DNA of 8,407 bases from the NCBI GenBank assembly GCA_027064785.1, contig JAMOPE010000350.1, positions 1-8,407 of the forward strand, written 5' to 3'. A program made the position numbers and the translations under genes. Each line of letters begins with the position of its first letter. Position 1 is the first letter of the stretch. The stretch comes from Geobacteraceae bacterium. Its GTDB lineage: Bacteria; Desulfobacterota; Desulfuromonadia; Desulfuromonadales; Geopsychrobacteraceae. Below, in pieces: positions 1 to 5,240 of the stretch. The notes under the pieces are model-generated. The model was given only the letters and a program-made list of their open reading frames with translations. It made no database searches and was not told the origin of the DNA.

Positions 1-330
1 ATTCTGCACCTTGGACCAGGCAACATCAGGGTCGGTTCCCGGGGCAAAGGTCAAATTAAGCCGTGATGCACCCGATGATGAGCTTTCACCAGACAGGTAG
101 ATCATGTCATCCAGACCAGTCATCTTCTGCTCGATGATCTGGGTCACGGTGTTTTCCACCGTTTCAGCTGAAGCCCCCGGAAAAAAAGAGTCAATAGCGA
201 TGGCCGGCGGTGCAATCGGCGGATACTGAGAAATAGGCAGATTGTAGATAGCCAGTCCGCCAGCGGTCATCAGAATAATGGCAATAACCCAGGCGAAAAC
301 CGGTCGGGCAAGAAAAAATTTTGAAAACAT
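1..330 (-). CDS. RND multidrug efflux pump inner-membrane subunit, AcrB/MexB (HAE1) family, N-terminal part
   Basis: This is the first 110 codons of an inner-membrane proton/drug antiporter that pumps hydrophobic compounds out through a tripartite complex; the rest runs off the left edge. The start is the ATG at 328-330, with a GGAGG ribosome site just upstream in the 12-bp gap after the adaptor stop. The protein begins MFSKFFLARPVFAWVIAIIL, the typical HAE1 opening: a short amphipathic helix, then a first membrane helix at about residues 11-29. The motif YPPIAPPAI follows, then porter-domain residues including PGASAETVENTVTQIIEQ and the family element LTFAPGTDPD. These match AcrB/MexB closely in order and spacing, so the family call is firm. 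Substrate range cannot be read from this fragment. It is co-transcribed with the upstream adaptor gene. An outer-membrane channel gene, if linked, would be further left. Confidence 0.95.
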   Translation of the reverse strand, partial: MFSKFFLARPVFAWVIAIILMTAGGLAIYNLPISQYPPIAPPAIAIDSFFPGASAETVENTVTQIIEQKMTGLDDMIYLSGESSSSGASRLNLTFAPGTDPDVAWSKVQN

Positions 331-342
331 TAGTCGCCTCCG

Positions 343-1668
343 TTATTTCGCTGCAGCAGGCGGTTGACCCGCATCGCTTGTGGTTGCCCCTGGCTGAAAC
401 GGAGTCGCATTGACCGGGGTGCCTGGACGGAGCATTAGCAATCCTTCAACAATCACTTTATCGCCAGCGGCCAAACCGGTATTGACGATCCATTTGTCGC
501 CAATAGCTTTTTCTAAAGTGAGGGGACGGTATGCCGCCTTATTCTCGCTGTCGACGACTAATGCAAAAGGATTGCCTTTCGGATCACGAGATACGCCTTG
601 TTGTGGAACCAGGATCGCTTGCTCGTTGATCCCTTCGTTGATAACCGTCTGCACAAACATCCCCGGCAGCAGTATTCCTTCGGGGTTGGGGAACAGGGCG
701 CGCAGCGTCACCGATCCGGTGGTCGGATCGACAGTGACATCACTGAATTGCAGGGTCCCTTCCTGAGAATAGACGGTGCCATCCTCAAAAATCAGCTTAA
801 CCTTGTCCTGATCCGCCCCCTGCTGCAGTCGACCATCTTTAAGATGACTCTTCAAACGCAGCAAGTCGACGGTTGATTGCGGTATATCGACATAGATGGG
901 ATCAAGCTGTTGAATTGTCGCCAAAGGGATCGGCTGGTAGGCCGTGACAATGGCACCATCGGTGACGTTTGATTTGCCAATGCGACCGGAGATCGGTGCT
1001 GTCACCTTGGTGTAGTTCAAATTGATCCGGGTGCCTTTTTGTGCTGCCTTGGCCTGTTGGATAGCTGCTTCTGCAGCCAAAATTGCGGTGCTGTTACTTT
1101 CCTTCTGAGCCTCAGCGGCAATAAGTGCCGCCTCGGCGACTTTGGCTTCGGTTACGGCCTGGTCACGTTGAGTTGCTGAAACAGATCGACTCTTATAAGC
1201 CTTTTCAAAGCGCTCACGATTCTGTTGCGCCAGTGCAAGGGTGACTTTCTGCCGGTTGACGTTAGCGACACTCGCACGCAAGGCTGCCTTTGCCCGTTCA
1301 GCATTTTTCTGAGCGGCAACAACTGCCGCCGTGGCATTGTCGAGTGCCGCCTCAAGGGAAGCCGGGTCGATCTGGTAAAGGATCTGTCCCGCCTCAACAT
1401 TAGCCCCTTCGGTGAACAGCCGTTTTTGAATCAGGCCACTGACCTGGGGACGAATTTCCGCAACCCGAAAGGCTGAGGTCCGACCTGGCAGCTCCGTAGA
1501 GAGCATGATCTTCTCAGGCTTAACAGTTATAAAAGACACCTGTGGTGTTTGGCGCTGCGGTGGTGCCTGTTTTTGCTGGTCACAACCGGTTAACAGAAAA
1601 CTGCTCAGTAAAATCGTGAGCAGCAAACCCCATTGAATAAAATCAGATCCAGACTTCTTGCGTTGCAT
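343..1668 (-). CDS. RND efflux periplasmic adaptor lipoprotein, AcrA/MexA (HlyD-like) family
   Basis: This membrane fusion protein links the inner-membrane RND pump to an outer-membrane channel. The 441-residue protein has a lipoprotein signal peptide ending in the lipobox LLTGC, so Cys29 should be lipidated. Asp30 at position +2 is the residue that in Enterobacteria keeps lipoproteins in the inner membrane. Two lipoyl half-motifs at about 68-101 and 216-250 flank an Ala/Gln-rich alpha-helical hairpin (about 102-213). A beta-barrel (about 255-345) contains the conserved FPNPEGILLPGMFVQ stretch, and a membrane-proximal domain follows to about 425, then a Pro/Ala-rich tail. Length and domain order are normal for AcrA-type adaptors. 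The ATG at 1666-1668 has GGAGG about 7 bp upstream. The pump gene starts 12 bp after the stop, and a TetR-type repressor gene lies 119 bp upstream on the same strand. Drug specificity is unknown. Confidence 0.96.
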   Translation of the reverse strand: MQRKKSGSDFIQWGLLLTILLSSFLLTGCDQQKQAPPQRQTPQVSFITVKPEKIMLSTELPGRTSAFRVAEIRPQVSGLIQKRLFTEGANVEAGQILYQIDPASLEAALDNATAAVVAAQKNAERAKAALRASVANVNRQKVTLALAQQNRERFEKAYKSRSVSATQRDQAVTEAKVAEAALIAAEAQKESNSTAILAAEAAIQQAKAAQKGTRINLNYTKVTAPISGRIGKSNVTDGAIVTAYQPIPLATIQQLDPIYVDIPQSTVDLLRLKSHLKDGRLQQGADQDKVKLIFEDGTVYSQEGTLQFSDVTVDPTTGSVTLRALFPNPEGILLPGMFVQTVINEGINEQAILVPQQGVSRDPKGNPFALVVDSENKAAYRPLTLEKAIGDKWIVNTGLAAGDKVIVEGLLMLRPGTPVNATPFQPGATTSDAGQPPAAAK

Positions 1669-1700
1669 TAAAAACCTCCAAAATTAGTAAGCAACAGGTG

Positions 1701-1716
1701 ACGATGTATATATCGT
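1701..1716. repeat. 16-bp near-perfect dyad in the adaptor leader
   Basis: ACGATGTATATATCGT is a palindrome with 7 of 8 pairs matching. It lies between the proposed efflux promoter and the adaptor ribosome site, 32 bp upstream of the ATG. It could form a weak AT-rich hairpin in the 5' leader or be a second regulator site. There is no T-run, so it is not a terminator. Its role is unknown. Confidence 0.35.
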
Positions 1717-1743
1717 TCCACCTATTAATGTTTCTCTTACACA

Positions 1744-1769
1744 GAAATGAATGGGTACTCATTCATTTC
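1744..1769. promoter_or_regulatory. Probable TetR-family operator in front of the efflux genes
   Basis: This is a 26-bp dyad in which 12 of 13 base pairs match, with outer arms GAAATGAATG and CATTCATTTC. It lies directly downstream of a perfect TATAAT (minus strand, 1773-1778), so it covers the expected transcription start. A clear -35 box is not visible. The arms share the TGAATG/CATTCA core with the dyad upstream of the TetR gene, although the central spacing differs (6 bp here, 2 bp there). Its position suggests that the adjacent TetR-type protein represses the adaptor and pump genes. No binding evidence is available. Confidence 0.65.
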
Positions 1770-1772
1770 GCT

Positions 1773-1778
1773 ATTATA
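1773..1778 (-). promoter_or_regulatory. Candidate -10 box of the efflux operon promoter
   Basis: The minus strand reads TATAAT, a perfect sigma-70 -10 hexamer, about 10 bp beyond the TetR stop codon. The region 17 bp upstream (inside the end of the repressor gene) reads CCATCA, a poor -35 box, so the promoter may be weak or need an activator. The adjoining 26-bp dyad on its downstream side supports a regulated start here. Confidence 0.45.
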
Positions 1779-1787
1779 AATACTTGA

Positions 1788-2372
1788 TTACGCCTTGATG
1801 GCGTTCCAGCAAGCCTCAGCAGTTTGCTGAATGAGACAATCGTCCAGAATCACAAGCCCGGACAACGAATCCCGCAATAGGAAAATAACCGGGCCAAAGG
1901 TCATCGCCAAGTAAAGCGACAAAGGCAGATCTTTAAGCGCACCCTTGGTTTCACCAGAGAAAAGTTTCACAAACGGATTTGACAAATCCACGGCGTTCTC
2001 ACTTAAAAACTTGGCGTGCTTTTTATCACTACCGTAGGGCGAGCTATAATACTGCTCGAGAAATTTGAATTCCTGGGGATGCTTATCCAGATATTCAGTC
2101 AGACTTGTGACCAACTGAATAAATTCATCCCGACCGGACAGCGTTGGGTCGACACTTTCAGTAATTGCTTTTTGCAGGGTCTCATCCACCATTGAAAATA
2201 CCGCGTGGATGAGTGCATCTTTGTCAGCGAAATAACGGTAGATGCTCCCGACAGCAACCCCGGCACGTGTTGCCAGTTGCGAAACAGGGGAACTGTGAAA
2301 ACCATTTTCCGCAAACTGCTTCAATGCAGCACGCAGGATTGCATCAGATTTATTTTTGTGGGCAACAGACAT
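1788..2372 (-). CDS. TetR/AcrR-family transcriptional repressor, probable regulator of the efflux genes
   Basis: This 194-residue one-component regulator has a normal length for the family. The N-terminal helix-turn-helix domain covers about residues 8-55, with the recognition region SQLATRAGVAVGSIYRYFAD and the typical KDAL that follows. The C-terminal two thirds are alpha-helical and should form the ligand-binding and dimer domain; its ligand cannot be predicted. The ATG at 2370-2372 follows a good AAGGAG ribosome site at 2379-2384. The gene is on the same strand as, and 119 bp upstream of, the adaptor and pump genes, the usual place for a local repressor. Dyads sharing TGAATG/CATTCA occur just upstream of this gene and upstream of the adaptor, so I infer that it represses both itself and the pump, and that a pump substrate relieves this. 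Confidence 0.94.
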   Translation of the reverse strand: MSVAHKNKSDAILRAALKQFAENGFHSSPVSQLATRAGVAVGSIYRYFADKDALIHAVFSMVDETLQKAITESVDPTLSGRDEFIQLVTSLTEYLDKHPQEFKFLEQYYSSPYGSDKKHAKFLSENAVDLSNPFVKLFSGETKGALKDLPLSLYLAMTFGPVIFLLRDSLSGLVILDDCLIQQTAEACWNAIKA

Positions 2373-2385
2373 ATCTCACTCCTTA

Positions 2386-2399
2386 TGAATGAACATTCA
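2386..2399. promoter_or_regulatory. Probable autoregulatory operator of the TetR-family gene
   Basis: TGAATGAACATTCA is a dyad with six matching pairs around a 2-bp centre. It lies immediately upstream of the ribosome site and downstream of the proposed -10 box, over the expected start point, so a bound repressor would block transcription. It shares its half-site with the larger dyad at 1744-1769. Confidence 0.6.
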
Positions 2400-2402
2400 C
2401 TC

Positions 2403-2431
2403 TGTTTACTCTTCGAGACCATCACTGTCAA
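2403..2431 (-). promoter_or_regulatory. Candidate sigma-70 promoter of the TetR-family gene
   Basis: The minus strand has a perfect TTGACA (2426-2431), a 17-bp spacer, and TAAACA (2403-2408, 3 of 6 to consensus). The strong -35 and correct spacing make it the best promoter in this 151-bp gap. The remaining gap up to the hipA stop at 2524 shows no convincing terminator: only a 4-bp stem, CACT/AGTG, near 2423-2434, with no proper T-run. Confidence 0.5.
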
Positions 2432-2523
2432 GTGTAAAAACCTTGAAGCACAATGTATAAGTCATTTACTGTAATCTAATTCAAACTTAAAGATGTCACA
2501 GTGTGTTGGGGAATCAGTAAAAG

Positions 2524-3789
2524 TTAAATCTGAAAGTCTTTTTGAAGGTTTGTCCAATGGGTCTGCAGAGCAGCCTTGTGTGCATCATTCATGGGCAGAT
2601 CTTTCATTCTTTCTGGCCATAAACTTCGGGCTTTTTCCATGGTGTCATCAAGATGTGGCTTTATCGCCCGCCACGGTGCCCCTGCTCGCCCGGCCCACGC
2701 CTCAAAGTTTGCGTAAGTGACATCATACCACTCCTTCGTCTTGCCGAGGTTAAGTGCGTAACGCCTTTCGTCGTCAATATAAACACTCGTCGTGACAATA
2801 TCGTAGGCTGGGGATAGCCGTGGGGTCATTTGATCAGGATAGAGAAGGCTCCAGTTTTTCAGATGCGCATCACCATTAGCCAGCAGAATATTGACCAGCA
2901 GTCGCCTGGCGAACTGTTGTGTGTCAGTTAATCCATCACCGGAAAAGTGGTAAAGAATCTTCCCGATCTGTTCATAGCTTGCTGAATTATACTTTTCATG
3001 GGGGTACTTCACCAAGACTTGCGCAAAGTCCTCCATATGAATGCGCTGATCACCCTGACGGTCGAAGCGTTTTATTGCAAAGGCCAGCTTTTCATCAGGC
3101 AAATTGATGTGTGGCAAATTGTCAAGTTTATCCAGTTCCACCAGCTTTATTTCGGGGATATCAATGCCTGCCAGAGAAGCTAACGTCATCGCCGTTAATT
3201 CGTTGGTCGGGACATCTTTGTGTTGGGTTGATGGTGTCTTAATGATCCAATCGCCAAGGGCATTACCTTTGGCTAGGTTGTACCGTCCATCCTGTTCTTT
3301 CATCGAAAACTTCATCTGGATGCCCGCGAGAGAGAATTTGTTTTCCCTTGCGGATGTCTCCAACTTAACAGCTTCAACTTTGCCGTAATCGCTCAGGACA
3401 CTTGTAGGAACCTCATCTGGTTCCAGAGGTTCGGCAACCAATGCACCGGGCAAATCTGCCCCCAGATACGAAAACAAGTGAAATTCATTATCGACATGCA
3501 CCTTGAGACCTTGAGCAATCAACACTCTCAATGCCCCCTCTGGAAGTAAATTAGAGAGCACTGGATGTAGCCTGTGGGTGCGCTGCCAAGGTTCTGCTAA
3601 CAGCTTTTCGGCACGAGAGAACTCAGGGTGGGTGATTAAGCTGAACGTCGGACGAGTTACATCAAATCTAAATTCATCGGCAAAGGTCAATACATTTCGA
3701 CCGCTTTGAAAGCCGGTTAGGTAACCAACCAGTCGTCCATGTAAGGTCAGCTTTAATACATTGACTTTATCTATACTGTTATTGCTCAC
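2524..3789 (-). CDS. hipA: HipA-type serine/threonine kinase toxin of a type II toxin-antitoxin pair
   Basis: This is a full-length HipA-family protein (421 residues; E. coli HipA is about 440). HipA enzymes phosphorylate cytoplasmic targets, an aminoacyl-tRNA synthetase in the best-studied cases, and so slow translation and growth. The N-terminal subdomain (about 10-115) contains the LSNLLPEGALR stretch. The kinase core follows: KFSLAGIQMK at 151-160 places Ser153 where E. coli HipA has its autophosphorylated Ser150; NELTAMTLA at 196-204; FAIKRFDR at 237-244; the catalytic loop NGDAHLKN at 305-312 with Asp307 and Asn312; and SPAYD at 326-330 with the metal-binding Asp330. All key residues are present, so the kinase should be active. 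The start overlaps the antitoxin stop by 4 bp, indicating translational coupling. The target cannot be named from sequence. Confidence 0.95.
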   Translation of the reverse strand: MSNNSIDKVNVLKLTLHGRLVGYLTGFQSGRNVLTFADEFRFDVTRPTFSLITHPEFSRAEKLLAEPWQRTHRLHPVLSNLLPEGALRVLIAQGLKVHVDNEFHLFSYLGADLPGALVAEPLEPDEVPTSVLSDYGKVEAVKLETSARENKFSLAGIQMKFSMKEQDGRYNLAKGNALGDWIIKTPSTQHKDVPTNELTAMTLASLAGIDIPEIKLVELDKLDNLPHINLPDEKLAFAIKRFDRQGDQRIHMEDFAQVLVKYPHEKYNSASYEQIGKILYHFSGDGLTDTQQFARRLLVNILLANGDAHLKNWSLLYPDQMTPRLSPAYDIVTTSVYIDDERRYALNLGKTKEWYDVTYANFEAWAGRAGAPWRAIKPHLDDTMEKARSLWPERMKDLPMNDAHKAALQTHWTNLQKDFQI

Positions 3790-4109
3790 CGGTCATCCTC
3801 AAACATATCCTGCCACGGATCATCAGACAGGCTCTTCTTTTGATTATCCGTTGCCTGATTAGATGCCAAAACCGTATCGATATTTTCCAGTACAGATTCA
3901 ACGGCCTGCATCTTTTCCCTAGGGACAAGCATCAACTCGCAGTTAAGACCTTTTGCTATGAGTTCCAGAGTATCTAGGCGTGGATTCCCCTTGGATTCCA
4001 GACGTTGATATTGCTGCCGAGACACTCCGATGCGCATCATCATATCTTTTTGTTTGAGTCCCAGTTCTAAGCGTCTTTTTTTAAATTGCTGAAGTAGAGA
4101 GCCCGCCAT
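3786..4109 (-). CDS. hipB: HipB-type antitoxin, XRE-family DNA-binding protein
   Basis: This 107-residue protein has an N-terminal XRE/Cro helix-turn-helix domain (about residues 7-62: KKRRLELGLKQKDMMMRIGV, then SRQQYQRLESKGNPRLDTLE). The motif CELMLVPRE comes next, which is common in HipB-like antitoxins. The C-terminal tail is flexible and acidic (about 66-107) and includes DDPWQDMFEDD. In E. coli HipB a C-terminal Trp contacts HipA; Trp99 here could play the same part, which is inference. The antitoxin should neutralise HipA and repress its own operon. The ATG at 4107-4109 has AGGAG at 4116-4120. It is the first gene of the pair, and its TGA overlaps the hipA ATG. Slightly longer than E. 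coli HipB (88 residues), owing to the tail. Confidence 0.93.
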   Translation of the reverse strand: MAGSLLQQFKKRRLELGLKQKDMMMRIGVSRQQYQRLESKGNPRLDTLELIAKGLNCELMLVPREKMQAVESVLENIDTVLASNQATDNQKKSLSDDPWQDMFEDDR

Positions 4110-4123
4110 TGTAGTCTCCTGAG

Positions 4124-4175
4124 TTGCTTTATTGTATCAAAGAAACATATTGGACTCTAATTTATCAATAAGCAA
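4124..4175 (-). promoter_or_regulatory. hipBA promoter region with an inverted repeat, candidate HipB operator
   Basis: The minus strand carries an extended -10 element, TGATACAAT (4131-4139), 5 of 6 to consensus with a TG; the -35 match (TTAGAG, 4155-4160) is poor. The -10 is overlapped by TTGCTTTATTG (4124-4134), whose inverted partner CAATAAGCAA lies at 4166-4175. The arms match except for one extra T, and their centres are about 41 bp apart, close to four helical turns. This suits two-site binding by a dimeric repressor. It does not resemble the E. coli HipB operator TATCC-N8-GGATA, so assignment to HipB rests on position only. Confidence 0.4.
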
Positions 4176-4200
4176 TACTTAAATGCCTATAAAATCAGTA

Positions 4201-4335
4201 TCAAGAAAGAGTGGGTTTATTTTTTTCCATCTGACGTTTTCTTCGGACATCATAGGCTCTTGCCCGGATCTTGATGATTTGCTTTTTTTGTCAAACGTAC
4301 ATTCAGATGATATTGGACCCTCTGAATGCCATCTT
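4201..4335 (-). other. AT-richer spacer, possible remnant of a decayed reading frame
   Basis: No intact gene is visible between hipB and the tRNA-derived repeat. On the minus strand, one frame reads AEDGIQRVQYHLNVRLTKK up to a run of seven A (4283-4289). The next frame then continues KQIIKIRARAYDVRRKRQME and ends in a stop at 4201-4203. The two halves would join if one base were lost or gained in the A-run. There is no convincing start codon or ribosome site, and I do not recognise the sequence. It may be the broken end of a gene or chance. Confidence 0.15.
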
Positions 4336-4403
4336 CCGCAATCCAAATAAAAAGCCCGGCAAAACTGCCGGGCCTTCCAGTATGGCGGAGAGGCGGGGAT
4401 TCG
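4336..4403 (-). repeat. Distal copy of a 68-bp direct repeat: tRNA-Ser 3' fragment plus terminator
   Basis: This is an exact copy of 4520-4587, offset by 184 bp. In the minus direction it holds the last part of the T-loop, the 3' strand of the T-stem, the 3' strand of the acceptor stem, the discriminator G, CCA, and the rho-independent terminator with its tail. The acceptor 5' strand, D-arm, anticodon arm and variable arm are absent, so it is not a tRNA gene. The perfect identity suggests a recent duplication or selection to keep it. Confidence 0.9.
4349..4373 (-). terminator. Rho-independent terminator, second in tandem
   Basis: On the minus strand an 8-bp stem GCCCGGCA/TGCCGGGC with a 4-base loop is followed by TTTTT. 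It is identical to the tRNA-Ser terminator and stops any transcript that reads through the first terminator and the structured insert. Confidence 0.85.
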
Positions 4404-4522
4404 GTCACTACGGCACCGACATCACGTCGATACCTGCGTAACCTCCCCTTCGTTCACTGCCGCGACCATCCCTGGTCACTTTTCTGACATTAAGTCAGCG
4501 TTCACTTCGCTTCGAATCCCCG
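4394..4522 (-). other. Structured, tRNA-tail-associated element (unidentified)
   Basis: The ends are a perfect 10-bp inverted repeat, CGGGGATTCG (4394-4403) and CGAATCCCCG (4513-4522). Inside it, in nested or sequential order, are stems at 4411-4415/4458-4462 (CGGCA/TGCCG), 4417-4420/4426-4429 (CGAC/GTCG), 4464-4468/4473-4477 (GACCA/TGGTC, loop reading GGGA on the minus strand) and 4484-4488/4494-4498 (CTGAC/GTCAG). Minus-strand AGTGAACG occurs twice (4451-4458, 4499-4506), as does AGTGACC (4403-4409, 4474-4480). Minus-strand reading frames hit several stops, so it is not coding. It could be a structured RNA, a non-autonomous mobile repeat, or the remnant of an integrated element. I cannot name a family. 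Confidence 0.55.
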
Positions 4523-4587
4523 CAATCCAAATAAAAAGCCCGGCAAAACTGCCGGGCCTTCCAGTATGGCGGAGAGGCGGGGATTCG
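4520..4587 (-). repeat. Proximal copy of the 68-bp direct repeat, inside and after tRNA-Ser
   Basis: This copy covers the 3' part of the functional tRNA-Ser gene (from the T-loop onward), its CCA and its terminator, and ends 3 bp inside the inverted repeat that bounds the structured insert. The bases outside the two copies differ on both sides, which fixes the repeat at 68 bp. Confidence 0.9.
4533..4557 (-). terminator. Rho-independent terminator of tadA/tRNA-Ser
   Basis: On the minus strand, GCCCGGCA/TGCCGGGC with a 4-base loop is followed by a T-tract (4533-4537). It starts about 10 bases after the tRNA CCA, the normal place for a tRNA terminator. Confidence 0.92.
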
Positions 4588-4654
4588 AACCCCGGGTCGC
4601 TTGCGCGACAACAGATTTCGAGTCTGTCACCTTCGGCCTCTCGGACACCTCTCC
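4567..4654 (-). tRNA. tRNA-Ser (anticodon CGA)
   Basis: This 88-nt class II tRNA decodes UCG. The 7-bp acceptor stem GGAGAGG/CCTCTCC is followed by discriminator G and an encoded CCA (4567-4569). The anticodon arm is ACAGA-CTCGAAA-TCTGT, giving anticodon CGA. The long variable arm GTCGC-GCAA-GCGAC is the serine-type mark. The T-arm is CGGGG-TTCGAAT-CCCCG. The 5' end lies 4 nt after the tadA stop codon, so the tRNA is very probably processed from a tadA-tRNA transcript. Its T-arm and 3' end recur in the downstream 68-bp copy. Confidence 0.97.
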
Positions 4655-4658
4655 GTTT

Positions 4659-5150
4659 TTAACTGTTTTTTGCTTTTTTCTGCTTCTTTTCCTCACGTAA
4701 CCGACGAAAAAAACCGCTCAACTGCTGACCACATTCCTGCTGTAATACCCCGGATTCAACTTCAACCTGATGGTTAAACCGGTCATCTTCGGCAAAATTA
4801 TAAAGTGAGCCAGCAGCCCCAACCTTGGGATCACGGCAACCAAAAACCAGTCGCGGAATCCGGGCCAGGATAATTGCCCCCATACACATCACACAGGGTT
4901 CAAGTGTGACATAGAGCGTACAATCAAGCAACCGCCAGGACTGCAGAAACTGTGCTGCCTGCCGGATTGCAATCACTTCAGCGTGGGTCGTCGGATCCTG
5001 ACTGCTTTCACGCAGATTGTGTCCCCGACCGATAACCTGACCATCATAAGTGATCACCGTACCAATAGGAACTTCTCCCAGACTTTCAGCGATTCTTGCT
5101 TCAGCCAATGCCGCCTGCATGAAAAGTTGATCGTGTTCAGAATAATCCAT
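4659..5150 (-). CDS. tadA: tRNA-specific adenosine deaminase
   Basis: This zinc-dependent enzyme deaminates A34 to inosine in the wobble position of tRNA-Arg(ACG) in the cytoplasm. The zinc-site motifs are complete: THAEV, with zinc ligand His and catalytic Glu (H56/E58 counted from the ATG), and PCVMC, with the two Cys ligands. The family stretch GCRDPKVGAAGSLYN, which follows the active site in TadA, is also present. The 163-residue length is normal. The C-terminus is Lys-rich (KKQKKAKNS). I chose the ATG at 5148-5150; a GTG directly before it (5151-5153) is in frame and possible. Neither has a strong ribosome site. The gene follows GDPD after 86 bp and ends 4 bp before tRNA-Ser, which is not itself a TadA substrate. 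A general cytidine/guanine deaminase is less likely given the TadA-specific stretch. Confidence 0.95.
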   Translation of the reverse strand: MDYSEHDQLFMQAALAEARIAESLGEVPIGTVITYDGQVIGRGHNLRESSQDPTTHAEVIAIRQAAQFLQSWRLLDCTLYVTLEPCVMCMGAIILARIPRLVFGCRDPKVGAAGSLYNFAEDDRFNHQVEVESGVLQQECGQQLSGFFRRLREEKKQKKAKNS

Positions 5151-5211
5151 CACGAAACCGTCACACTTTCAATCAGCGGTGGAATGATCCAACCAGCGAA
5201 ACAGGACTGTG

Positions 5212-5240
5212 CTTCTATCACGAAATTACTTGAATTTCAA
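5212..5240 (-). promoter_or_regulatory. Candidate sigma-70 promoter for tadA and tRNA-Ser
   Basis: The minus strand has TTGAAA (5235-5240, 5 of 6 to TTGACA), a 17-bp spacer and TAGAAG (5212-5217, 4 of 6), with TGA before the -10 forming an extended -10. The -35 overlaps the GDPD stop codon. This would let tadA and the tRNA be expressed apart from the BMC operon. Read-through from upstream is also possible because no terminator is visible in the gap. Confidence 0.45.

Noticed and set aside
410..876. Plus-strand open frames opposite the adaptor gene
   Set aside because: They are shadows of the adaptor coding sequence, with no ribosome site or recognisable domain.
4135..4204. Three TATCAA words (4135, 4163, 4199) upstream of hipB as operator repeats
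   Set aside because: The word is short and the region AT-rich, spacings (28 and 36 bp) are irregular, and flanking bases do not match.
4336..4403. A second tRNA gene
   Set aside because: Only the 3' part of the T-arm and acceptor 3' strand are present; there is no D-arm, anticodon arm or acceptor 5' strand.
4394..4522. Integron attC site or CRISPR repeat
   Set aside because: No attC core sites (GTTRRRY/RYYYAAC) at the ends, and no regularly spaced repeats; the repeat units are a single pair.
2524..4587. hipBA as cargo of an island integrated at tRNA-Ser
   Set aside because: The two repeat copies enclose only 116 bp and hipBA lies outside them. No third copy of the tRNA 3' end is seen left of hipA (2373-2523), and there is no integrase in the window.
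4502..4696. 64-codon minus-strand frame running across tRNA-Ser
   Set aside because: It is a translation of the tRNA gene, its terminator and the end of tadA. Such frames are common artefacts over serine tRNA genes.
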